Shown in pieces: positions 1 through 10,098 of a stretch of 10,098 bases of DNA. A model generated the notes under the pieces. It had not been told where the DNA came from. It ran no database searches and worked only from the letters and a program-made list of their open reading frames with translations. Positions within the stretch are counted from its first letter, which is position 1; each line of letters opens with the position of its first letter. The DNA lies in NCBI GenBank assembly GCA_004296815.1, contig SCVT01000647.1, forward strand, positions 1-10,098. Direction: 5' to 3'. Made by a program: the position numbers and the translations under genes. Origin of the DNA: Reyranella sp. GTDB taxonomy: Bacteria; Pseudomonadota; Alphaproteobacteria; Reyranellales; Reyranellaceae.

Positions 1-253
1 GGAATCGCCGATGGCGCTGGAGTGCAAGTACTGGAAGACCATCGAGCTGCCCGAGGAGAAGGGCCACGAGGCCAAGCGCGGCTCGATCGTGCTGGGCCAG
101 GTGGTCGGCATCCACATCGATGACGCGATCCTGAAGGAGGGCCGCGTCGACGTGATGGCGTTCAAGCCGGTCGCGCGGCTGGGCTACAGCGAATACACGA
201 CCACCGAGAACGTGTGGAAGATGCGCCGTCCCGACGACCCGAGGTACCAATAG
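1..253 (+). CDS. Flavin reductase-like FMN-binding protein, C-terminal part (5' end off window)
   Basis: This is the C-terminal third or so of a flavin reductase-like split-barrel protein, a family that binds FMN and includes NAD(P)H:flavin oxidoreductases. The reading frame is open to the left edge (first full codon at base 2). The ATG at base 11 is probably not the start: the paralogue immediately downstream has an Ile at that position, and the residues before it (Ser-Pro) also match. From base 14 the protein parallels the second gene without gaps, with about 57 of 76 residues identical, including an identical block ending TENVWKMRRPDD. Judged by the second gene, about 128 residues, including the FMN-binding core, lie upstream of the window. 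The C-terminus carries four extra residues (PRYQ) whose codons hold the ribosome binding site of the next gene. Function beyond flavin binding or reduction cannot be told; a partner oxygenase is possible but not visible. Confidence 0.85.
   Translation, partial: ESPMALECKYWKTIELPEEKGHEAKRGSIVLGQVVGIHIDDAILKEGRVDVMAFKPVARLGYSEYTTTENVWKMRRPDDPRYQ
11..238 (+). repeat. Tandem gene duplication, unit 1 (visible part)
   Basis: The visible part of the left copy of a duplicated flavin reductase gene. It aligns without gaps to 646-873 at a constant offset of 635 bp. In the last 78 bp (161-238 against 796-873) I count 7 base differences, all synonymous third-position changes, so the copies are old and the protein sequence is under constraint. 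Confidence 0.85.
241..244 (+). promoter_or_regulatory. Ribosome binding site deciding the GTG start at 253
   Basis: GAGG lies 8 nt before the GTG at 253, within the last codons of the upstream gene. It supports the GTG that overlaps the upstream stop (TAGTG) over the in-frame ATG at 214, which has no obvious Shine-Dalgarno and would add 13 residues not expected in the family. Confidence 0.6.
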
Positions 254-879
254 TGTTCTACGACCTGACGCGCCGCGACCGTGGCGGCATGGAAATCCCG
301 TTCACGGCGCTCGTTGTGCCGCGTCCCATCGGCTGGATCTCGACCATCGACGGACAGGGTCGCGTCAATCTCGCACCCTACAGCTTCTACAACGCCGTCA
401 GCGGCTCGCCGCCGATGGTCTACTTCGCGACCACCGGCACCTACGGCGACAACCCGACCAAGCACTCCAGGCGCAATGCCGAGGAGACGGGCGAGTTCGT
501 GGTCAACATGGTGAGCGCCGAGCTCACCGAGGCGATGAACGTCACGACGACGATGGTCGACTATGGCGTCGACGAGATGAAGCTGGCGGGCCTGGCGCCT
601 GCGCCGTCGCGCTTCGTCAAGCCGCCGCGCGTCGCCCGCTCGCCGATCGCGCTGGAGTGCAAGTACTGGAAGACGGTCGAGATGCCGGCCGAAGAGGGCC
701 GCGAGGATCATCGGGCGACGGTGGTGTTCGGCCGGGTCGTCGGCATCCACATCGACGAGGCCATCGTCAAGGACGGCCGCATCGACATCCTGGCCTTCAA
801 GCCGGTCGCACGCCTCGGCTACAGCGAATATACGACGACCGAGAACGTCTGGAAGATGCGTCGTCCCGACGACAACTGA
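253..879 (+). CDS. Flavin reductase family protein (FMN-binding split barrel)
   Basis: A 208-residue protein of the flavin reductase-like family (DIM6/NTAB-like, FMN-binding split barrel), a usual length for that family. Members bind FMN and many reduce free flavin with NAD(P)H, often supplying reduced flavin to a partner monooxygenase; they are cytoplasmic. The N-terminus reads (M)FYDLTRRDRGG, and the core motif PRPIGWIST (residues 23-31) followed by GRVNLAPYSFYNAVSGSPP (36-54) is the typical flavin-phosphate/isoalloxazine-binding segment. The C-terminal part (from about 132) matches the preceding gene closely. The start is GTG at 253, sharing its G with the upstream TAG and preceded by GAGG, so translation is probably coupled to the upstream copy. 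The gene converges on the minus-strand amidase, with only 3 bp between the stops. The family assignment is firm; the physiological partner and substrate are unknown. Confidence 0.9.
   Translation: MFYDLTRRDRGGMEIPFTALVVPRPIGWISTIDGQGRVNLAPYSFYNAVSGSPPMVYFATTGTYGDNPTKHSRRNAEETGEFVVNMVSAELTEAMNVTTTMVDYGVDEMKLAGLAPAPSRFVKPPRVARSPIALECKYWKTVEMPAEEGREDHRATVVFGRVVGIHIDEAIVKDGRIDILAFKPVARLGYSEYTTTENVWKMRRPDDN
646..873 (+). repeat. Tandem gene duplication, unit 2 (matching part)
   Basis: Right copy of the duplicated segment, ungapped against 11-238. The 635 bp offset is the repeat period, which means the two genes sit head to tail with no spacer. It predicts the start of the first copy about 383 bp left of the window. 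Confidence 0.85.
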
Positions 880-882
880 TCG

Positions 883-2222
883 TTACTGTGCCGCGACGAT
901 CGGCGCCACCGAGCGCGCCATGGCCAGAACGCGCCGGTCGGCCATCGCCTCGCCCATCAGCATGAAGCCCACCGGCAGCTCGCCGGTGGCGTGGCAGGGG
1001 ACGCTGATGCCGCAGCGGTCCAGGAAGTTGCCGACCGCGGTGTTGCGCAGCAGCAGCAGGTTCTTTTTCGTGAACACGTCAGGCGCGTCGACCTCGGCGA
1101 TGGTCGGCGCGACAATGGCGCAGGTCGGCATGATCACGGCGTCGTAGTTCTGGGTCACCGCCGACACGCGCTTCTGCAGGCTGGCGCGATTGGTCATCAG
1201 CGCGATGTAGTCGTGCGCCGTCATCTTGGAGGCGGCCTGGATGCGCGGTGCCACGTTGGGATCGTATTCGTTGCCGCGACGGGCGATCAGGTCCTTGTGC
1301 CAGGCATAGGCTTCGGCGGCGGCGAAGGTGCCCTTCGAATTGATCGTCGGCAGCTCGTTGAGCTGCGGCAGATCGATGTGCTCGATCTTCACGCCCTTGG
1401 CGGCAAGCGCCTTGCAGGCGCGCTCGAAGGCCTTGCCGACCGTGGCGTCGACGTCGTCGAACACATAGTGCTTGGGGATGGCGAAGCGCAGGCCGGCGAG
1501 CGGTACCGCATCGGGGATCGAGATCGGCTCGGCCGCAAAGACCGCGTCGACGATGGCGCAGTCCTCGACGGAGTTCGCCAAAGGTCCGATCGAGTCGAGC
1601 GAGGTCGAGAGCGGGACGACGTTGTCGATCGGCACGCGCCGCGCCGTGGGCTTGAAGCCGGTGATGCCGCAGAGCGCCGCCGGGATGCGTACCGAGCCGC
1701 CGGTATCGGTGCCGAGTGCAGCGACAGCCATGCGGTCGCCGACCGAGACCGCGGCGCCCGACGACGATCCGCCCGGTACTCTGGTGCGGTCGGCGGGGTT
1801 GCCCGGCGTGCCGTAGTGCGGGTTGGCGCCGACGCCGGTGAAGGCGAACTCGCTCATGTTGGTGCTGCCCACGATCACGGCACCGGCGGCGCGCAGCCGC
1901 GCCACGACGGGCGCGTCCACCTTGGCCGGGGCTGCATCGTCGAGCGCCTTCGAGCCCGAGAGCGTCGTCTCGCCCGCGACGTCGCAGAGGTTCTTGATCG
2001 AGACCGGGATGCCCGCGAGCGGCGAGGCCACGAGCCCCGCCTTGCGCTGCAGGTCGCTCGCGTCGGCGGCGGCCAGCGCCTGCGCCTTGTAGACCTTGAT
2101 GAAGGCGCGCTTGCCTTCGCCCTTCGGATCCTCGATGCGCGCCAGCGCCTCTTCGGTGAGCTTGCGCGAGGTCGTGCGGCCCGCCGCCAGGTCGGCGGCG
2201 AGCTGGAGGATCGTCGGATTCA

Positions 2223-2223
<1 letters not shown>
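883..2223 (-). CDS. Amidase signature family hydrolase
   Basis: A 446-residue member of the amidase signature family, serine hydrolases that cleave amide bonds to a carboxylic acid and ammonia or amine. The Ser-cisSer-Lys triad is visible: Lys77 in GIPVSIKNL, Ser153 (cis-Ser) in PGGSSSG, and the nucleophile Ser177 in GTDTGGSVRIPA. The 24-residue spacing between the two serines is that of characterised family members. Length is near the usual 450-500. No signal peptide or membrane segment is seen, so it is probably cytoplasmic. I place the start at GTG 2223, sharing one base with the acs stop (TAGTG), with GAGGG 5 nt upstream. The frame stays open to an ATG at 2376, but the added 51 residues are Arg/Gln/Gly-rich, unlike the family, and overlap acs by about 150 bp. 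Coupling to acs suggests the released acid could be CoA-activated, but the substrate is not determinable. A GatA role is unlikely, as no gatB or gatC lies beside it. Confidence 0.9.
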
Positions 2224-4160
<1,937 letters not shown>

Positions 4161-4205
4161 GGAATTCCCTCCCGCATGGGCGTTGTGCCCTGAATTGCCT
4201 GCGTT
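4161..4205 (-). other. 45 bp intergenic gap before acs
   Basis: The only non-coding stretch above 13 bp. It holds the acs ribosome binding site and a GGAATTCC palindrome at 4161-4168 directly against the start codon. A short GGGC/GCCC inverted repeat (about 4178-4190) has only a 4 bp stem and no following T-tract, so it is not a convincing terminator. I see no clear -35/-10 pair; an acs promoter, if present, would lie largely inside the 3' end of the GT87 gene. Confidence 0.5.
4167..4173 (-). promoter_or_regulatory. acs: Strong ribosome binding site of acs
   Basis: GGGAGGG on the minus strand lies 6 nt before the acs ATG. It is the best Shine-Dalgarno match in the window and fits independent, strong initiation of acs rather than coupling to the gene before it. 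Confidence 0.7.
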
Positions 4206-5414
4206 TTAGCGCGCCGCCGTCGCCCCCGGCAATTCGACTTTGGCCACGTCCGGAAGCCGCGACCAGGCCACCATGCCGAACAGCAGGATGAGCAGCGGCA
4301 TGATCGGCAGGTCGAGGCGGTTCAGGACCATGCCGAGGGTCGGAATGAGCCAGAGGGCGAAGTAGAGCACGCGCTCGCCGGGATGGAAGCCCTGGGCCGC
4401 GCCGCGTCGAAACATCGCGACCGCAGCCGGCATCAGCAGCAGCAGGTCGTAGTTCAGCGTGTAGGGCGAAACGAGGAACGTCGCGGTGGCCAGCACCGCG
4501 ATCCGCGCATCGGTCGAGGCCGCAGGCCGACGGAATGCGAACCAGACCGCCGCGACGGCGAGGACGGCACCTGCGAGCTGGAGGACGCCCGCCGCGGCCG
4601 ACGAGAGGCCGAGGATGCGGCCGGCGGCGAGCAGCGTCGTCATGTGCATGTAGATGCGCCGGAACATGGTCTCGGCGACCTGTGGCGAGCCCGCCTCGCG
4701 CGCGGCATCGAGGAAGGCCAGCCAGAAGTCGAGGCCGAACACGCCGAGGCTCGCGAGCGAGAGCGCCGCCACCGTGCCGATCGTCCAGGCGAGCGCCCGC
4801 CACTGGCGCGCCGCCAGCAGAGCGAGCGGCACCAGCACCCAGATCTGCGGCTTGTAGGCCAGCAGCCCGAGCAGGATGCCGGCCGCCACGGGCGCCCGGT
4901 CGAGCAGGCGCAGGCCGCCGTAGAAAAGCGCGACGCTCAGGAAGGTGTTCTGGCCGGCCAGCACGACCCAGACGGCGGCCGGCGAGGTGACGACAGCCAG
5001 CCAGCCCCAGGGATCGCGCCGGCCCTCGAGCAGGGTCGCGGCCGCGGCGGTGACGATCATGAAGACGGCGTAGGCCGCCCCGACCGACAGCAGGCCGAGC
5101 GGCAGCACCATCAGCAGCCAGATCGGCGGATAGAGAAACGGCCGGAAGAGCACGGTGCCGCCGAAGCGGTCGGCGAACAGAACGTTCTGGTACTTCGTGA
5201 AGGCGTCGATGTCGTAGACGATCGCCAGCTTGCCCGCGAAATAGGCGCGCGCGGCGGCGTCGAAGACGAGATAGTCGGGGAACAGCACGTCGAGCGCCGG
5301 CCCGATGCGCGGGCCGCCTGACAGCATGAAGATCACATAGAGCGCGTGATAGACGCCCGAGATGCCGCAGAAGACCGCGGCGATCCGGAGGTCGGTCCGC
5401 GCTCCCGGCGTCAC
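4206..5414 (-). CDS. GT87-family polytopic membrane glycosyltransferase
   Basis: A 402-residue, very hydrophobic protein with roughly nine to eleven predicted membrane segments (for example about 9-31, 95-128, 137-175, 180-200, 205-228, 272-294, 304-335, 340-356 and 360-383). It resembles the GT87 (DUF2029) family, GT-C fold enzymes that transfer mannose or another sugar from a polyprenyl-phosphate donor on the outer face of the inner membrane. Supporting motifs are the first-loop block around Asp47 (PDYLVFDAAARAYFAGK, 46-62), followed by VYD at 66-68, as in the family's D-F-x-x-F-x-x-A-A pattern; GQN at 154-156; YKPQ at 177-180; and SPYTLNYD at 316-323. The start is GTG at 5414, overlapping the nitroreductase stop by 4 bp (GTGA). 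Neighbours give no glycan pathway, so acceptor and donor are unknown. An overlapping frame on the same strand (4150-5442) is Arg/Ala-rich and is not a gene. Confidence 0.8.
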   Translation of the reverse strand: MTPGARTDLRIAAVFCGISGVYHALYVIFMLSGGPRIGPALDVLFPDYLVFDAAARAYFAGKLAIVYDIDAFTKYQNVLFADRFGGTVLFRPFLYPPIWLLMVLPLGLLSVGAAYAVFMIVTAAAATLLEGRRDPWGWLAVVTSPAAVWVVLAGQNTFLSVALFYGGLRLLDRAPVAAGILLGLLAYKPQIWVLVPLALLAARQWRALAWTIGTVAALSLASLGVFGLDFWLAFLDAAREAGSPQVAETMFRRIYMHMTTLLAAGRILGLSSAAAGVLQLAGAVLAVAAVWFAFRRPAASTDARIAVLATATFLVSPYTLNYDLLLLMPAAVAMFRRGAAQGFHPGERVLYFALWLIPTLGMVLNRLDLPIMPLLILLFGMVAWSRLPDVAKVELPGATAAR

Positions 5415-6082
5415 TCGCTGAACCAGGTGGTGAAATCCTCAATCGGCGCGCGGTCCGTGATCAGGCTGTTGGGCACCACATCGGGATCGGCGTAGCCCAG
5501 TGCCAGGCCGCAGATCACGACCTGGTCGTCGGGGATCTTGAGCTCGCGCCGGACGACATGCTGGTAGCGGCTGAAGGCGGCCTGCGGGCAGGTGTGCAAG
5601 CCCTTCTCGCGAGCCAGCAGCATGAGCTGGTCGAGGAAGATGCCGCAGTCGATCCACTGGCCGTTGCCCATGCGCTTCTCGACGCAGAGGATCATGCCGA
5701 CCGGCGCGTCGAAGAACTCGTAGTTCTTGCGGAACTGCTTCAGCATGCCGGCGGCGTCGCCGCGCGGCACGCCGAGCAGCGTGTAGAGCTGCTTGCCGAC
5801 CAGCTTGCGGCGCGCGTCGTAGACCGGCGTGAATTCCTGAGGGTAGACGTTGTATTCGGCGCCCGGTCCGTTGTCGCCGGCATCCATGGCGCCGAGGATC
5901 GCCGTCGACAGTCGCTTCCGCGCCGCGCCCATCGTCACGTAGAGCTTCCACGGCTGCAGGTTGCCGTTCGACGCCGCGCGGTTGGCCGTCGAGATCATCC
6001 ATTCGATGTCGGCCTTGGCGACGGGATCGGGCTTGAAGACGCGCATGGAGCGGCGGGAGTTGACGGCTTCGGACACGCGCAT
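5411..6082 (-). CDS. Nitroreductase family flavoprotein
   Basis: A 223-residue nitroreductase-family protein (FMN-dependent NAD(P)H oxidoreductase, normally a cytoplasmic homodimer). Typical features are the N-terminal phosphate-binding segment SRRSMRVF (9-16), the FMN-contacting block ASNGNLQPWK (37-46), the helix DCGIFLDQLMLLAREKGL (145-162) and the C-terminal CGLALGYAD (191-199) with its flavin-phosphate contact. Family members reduce nitroaromatics, quinones or enones, and some dehalogenate; the substrate cannot be told here. Length is normal. The ATG at 6082 has GGAG 10 nt upstream, inside the end of the VOC-hydrolase gene, with a gap of 6 bp. Its TGA overlaps the GTG of the GT87 gene. 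Context with VOC, hydrolase and DinB genes is compatible with a role in detoxification or catabolism of small organic molecules, which is inference only. Confidence 0.92.
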   Translation of the reverse strand: MRVSEAVNSRRSMRVFKPDPVAKADIEWMISTANRAASNGNLQPWKLYVTMGAARKRLSTAILGAMDAGDNGPGAEYNVYPQEFTPVYDARRKLVGKQLYTLLGVPRGDAAGMLKQFRKNYEFFDAPVGMILCVEKRMGNGQWIDCGIFLDQLMLLAREKGLHTCPQAAFSRYQHVVRRELKIPDDQVVICGLALGYADPDVVPNSLITDRAPIEDFTTWFSE

Positions 6083-6088
6083 GAACGG

Positions 6089-7210
6089 CTAGCTCCGGCT
6101 GAGATGACGACGCAGGAAGTCGAACAGCTTGCGCCGTGCCGCGGCGTTCTGCTGTTCGGTGAAGTAGTGCGTGGCGCCTGGGATCACGAAGGCCTCGGCG
6201 TCCTTGCCGTGATTGCGCAACGACTCGGCCATGGCAAGCGATTGCGTCACCGGCACGTTCTCGTCGCGATCGCCGTGGATCAGCAGGACCGGCGTGTCGA
6301 TCTGCGCAACGCGCAGTATCGGGGAGCGAACCGGCAGACCCTCGGGCCCGCACAGGTCGTCGAGATAGTCGCGCATGAACGGGTTGGCCTCGCGCCAGCG
6401 CGCGAGATCGGTCGGCGCGTAGAGGGCGGCGACGGCGCGGATGTGCGGCTTGTGCGCGGCGGCAAGCAGCGCCACCTGGCCGCCCATCGAGGCGCCGACC
6501 AGCGCGATGCGTTCGCGGTCGACCAGCGGTCGCTTGGCGAGCCAGTCCACCGCCGCCAGCACGTCGAGCGGCTGGCGCAGGCCCTGGTCGTTCTCGCCTT
6601 CCGAGCCCAGCCAGCCGCGCAGCGACAGCGCGAGGGCGGCGTAGCCGTTGGCTGAGGCGGCGCGCGCCAGCCCGACCATGTTGTGGGCGTGGCCCGCGAA
6701 GCCGTGCAGCAGGACCAGCGCGGGATAGGGCGGCTGGCCCGCCTGCGGCTTGAAGAAGTAGCCGCCGAGGCTGACGCCATGGCCCGGCACGCGCACCTGC
6801 TCGGCGTCGGCGATGTCGGGCAGCTCGTCCCAGCGGTGCATGACCTCGATCGGCACGCCGTCGGGATCGCGGAAGCCCACCGAGTAGTAGCCGGGCGCGA
6901 GATAGTCGAGCTCCTGCGGCTTCTGGATGATCTCCGCCCCGGCGTCGCGCAGCTCGGCATGGATCTGGTCGACCTGCGCGCGGCTCTCGGCCGAGACCGC
7001 GAGCCACAGGGCGCCCGGCCCGTAGGAGACGCCGTCCTTGGCCTGGCGCATCACGAAATGGTCGTAGCCGCGCGACCACATCACGCGATCGGGGCTGGCC
7101 CAGACGCGGTGGAAGCCCAGTGTCGGCAGCCACAGGCGGTGGAAGGCGACGGAGCGCGCGAGGTCACTCACTTCGATGGCGGCGCCGGCGAAGGAGGGCC
7201 TGGGCCGCAT
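6089..7210 (-). CDS. Two-domain protein: VOC/glyoxalase-like domain fused to alpha/beta hydrolase
   Basis: A 373-residue protein with two recognisable domains. Residues about 5-126 form a vicinal-oxygen-chelate (glyoxalase/bleomycin-resistance-like) domain: EVSDLARSVAFH near the start and FRDPDGVPIEVMH (113-125) at the end, with Glu122 in the usual metal-ligand position. The two histidines usual in metal-binding members are not seen: Gly9 stands seven residues before Asp16, and there is no His in the GALWLAV strand (66-72), so metal binding is doubtful. Residues about 145-373 form an alpha/beta hydrolase of dienelactone-hydrolase/prolyl-oligopeptidase type: VLLHGFAGH (166-174, oxyanion region), nucleophile elbow GASMGG with Ser241, acid Asp316 in GDRDENVP, and His348 in GATHYF. 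The hydrolase is probably active. No signal peptide is seen. The ATG at 7210 overlaps the DinB stop (TGATG). One continuous frame covers both domains. Substrate unknown. Confidence 0.85.
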   Translation of the reverse strand: MRPRPSFAGAAIEVSDLARSVAFHRLWLPTLGFHRVWASPDRVMWSRGYDHFVMRQAKDGVSYGPGALWLAVSAESRAQVDQIHAELRDAGAEIIQKPQELDYLAPGYYSVGFRDPDGVPIEVMHRWDELPDIADAEQVRVPGHGVSLGGYFFKPQAGQPPYPALVLLHGFAGHAHNMVGLARAASANGYAALALSLRGWLGSEGENDQGLRQPLDVLAAVDWLAKRPLVDRERIALVGASMGGQVALLAAAHKPHIRAVAALYAPTDLARWREANPFMRDYLDDLCGPEGLPVRSPILRVAQIDTPVLLIHGDRDENVPVTQSLAMAESLRNHGKDAEAFVIPGATHYFTEQQNAAARRKLFDFLRRHLSRS

Positions 7211-7764
7211 CAGCTCGGTTCCAGCCCCAGCTCGAGCAGCTCGTCACGCCGCAGATGCTGTTCGCCCGCGAGGAAGAACTCGTCGAGCTGCGGCGGCTTG
7301 ATTGTCGTGCCGGCGAGCATGGCGTGCGCCTGACCGCGATGGTGCGTCTGGTGCTGGAACAGGTGCTCCAGCACCGAGATCACCGTGGTGGGCGGCGGCT
7401 TGCGATTGGGCCGGGGCAGCACGATCGTGTCGGCGAGCGAGGCCTCGGTCTGGCGCTCGCAGAAGCCCAGCAGGCGGCGGTCACTCGCGATCTGCGCGGT
7501 GTGCAGCGACGCGGCGTCGGGAAAGTCGGGCTGCGGGTCGTGGTAGCGATCGAGCACCGTCGGGTCGCGCAGCAGCGCGTCGATGTAATAGGTGTCGACC
7601 CAGAGGATGTGGTTCAGCGTGGCGCGCAGCGAGGGAAAGAAGCTCGTGCGCTTCTCGGCGAACTCCGCCTGCGTCAGCGGCTTGGCGGCCGTGAGCAGGC
7701 GGTGGTTCGACCAGATGTTGTTGCGGGCCATGGCGACGGCATGACCCACGAGTCCCGTCGCCAT
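7210..7764 (-). CDS. DinB-family putative metal-dependent enzyme
   Basis: A 184-residue four-helix-bundle protein of the DinB/YfiT-like superfamily. Characterised relatives include mycothiol-, bacillithiol- or glutathione-dependent transferases and isomerases; most remain unassigned. The histidines expected to hold a divalent metal are present: His52 in TLNHILWVD, and the C-terminal helix motif HLFQHQTHHRGQ (134-145), of which His138 and His142 are the likely ligands. The N-terminal MARNNIWSNHRLL (from 12) is the usual first helix. The start is uncertain: ATG at 7764 gives a helix of normal length, while ATG at 7731 would drop 11 residues; neither has a clear Shine-Dalgarno. The gene lies 13 bp after acnA, and its TGA overlaps the next ATG, so it is probably cotranscribed with both. 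The family name refers to a damage-inducible Bacillus gene and does not imply DNA repair here. Confidence 0.87.
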   Translation of the reverse strand: MATGLVGHAVAMARNNIWSNHRLLTAAKPLTQAEFAEKRTSFFPSLRATLNHILWVDTYYIDALLRDPTVLDRYHDPQPDFPDAASLHTAQIASDRRLLGFCERQTEASLADTIVLPRPNRKPPPTTVISVLEHLFQHQTHHRGQAHAMLAGTTIKPPQLDEFFLAGEQHLRRDELLELGLEPS

Positions 7765-7777
7765 GGTCGCGCCGGCG

Positions 7778-10098
<2,321 letters not shown>

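Noticed and set aside
11..253. A small complete gene starting at ATG 11
   Set aside because: The paralogue has Ile at the same position and the frame continues upstream with matching residues, so this Met is internal and the gene is simply cut by the window edge.
861..874. GTCGTC/GACGAC inverted repeat at the end of the second reductase gene
   Set aside because: The loop is only 2 nt, there is no T-tract, and the bases encode the conserved RRPDD tail, so coding constraint explains it.
4176..4192. Possible terminator hairpin between the GT87 gene and acs
   Set aside because: The stem is only about 4 bp (GGGC/GCCC) and no T-run follows in the direction of transcription.
5439..7133. Minus-strand 564-codon frame spanning the nitroreductase and VOC-hydrolase genes
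   Set aside because: It crosses two well-supported genes out of frame and its composition is Arg/Ala/Gly-rich. It is a shadow.

Overview
The window is gene-dense, high-GC (roughly two thirds G+C by eye) bacterial chromosome. Codons end mostly in G or C, and the proteins have an alphaproteobacterial flavour (AcnA, Acs, a GT87 mannosyltransferase-type membrane protein, small DinB and VOC enzymes). I would place it in the Alphaproteobacteria, in or near the Hyphomicrobiales/Rhodospirillales, from protein character only; there is no rRNA or other marker. I see no tRNA, rRNA, CRISPR array, insertion sequence, integrase or phage gene, and it reads as ordinary chromosomal backbone.

Left part, plus strand (1-879): two tandem flavin reductase-like (FMN-binding split-barrel) genes. 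The first is cut by the window edge and only its C-terminal part is present. The second is complete and starts with a GTG that shares its first base with the stop of the first. The two are diverged tandem duplicates, about 75% identical over the shared 76 residues.

Right part, minus strand (883-10098): seven genes all read leftwards. In transcription order they are aconitase (acnA, N-terminus off the window), a DinB-like putative metalloenzyme, a protein joining a glyoxalase/VOC domain to an alpha/beta hydrolase, a nitroreductase-family flavoprotein, a GT87-type polytopic membrane glycosyltransferase, acetyl-CoA synthetase (acs), and an amidase-signature hydrolase. Junctions are very tight: 13 bp, 1 bp overlap, 6 bp, 4 bp overlap, 45 bp, 1 bp overlap. 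The only non-coding stretch of any size is the 45 bp before acs. The amidase runs into the plus-strand reductase with 3 bp between the two stop codons.

Functionally, aconitase and acetyl-CoA synthetase belong to central acetate/TCA metabolism. The amidase is translationally coupled to acs, so release of an acid from an amide followed by CoA activation is a plausible but unproven joint role. The DinB, VOC-hydrolase and nitroreductase genes form a compact set of the kind seen in detoxification or small-molecule catabolism, but nothing in the sequence fixes a substrate. No gene system that I would call undescribed is evident. The most unusual items are the VOC-alpha/beta-hydrolase fusion and the tandem reductases with an overlapping stop/start.
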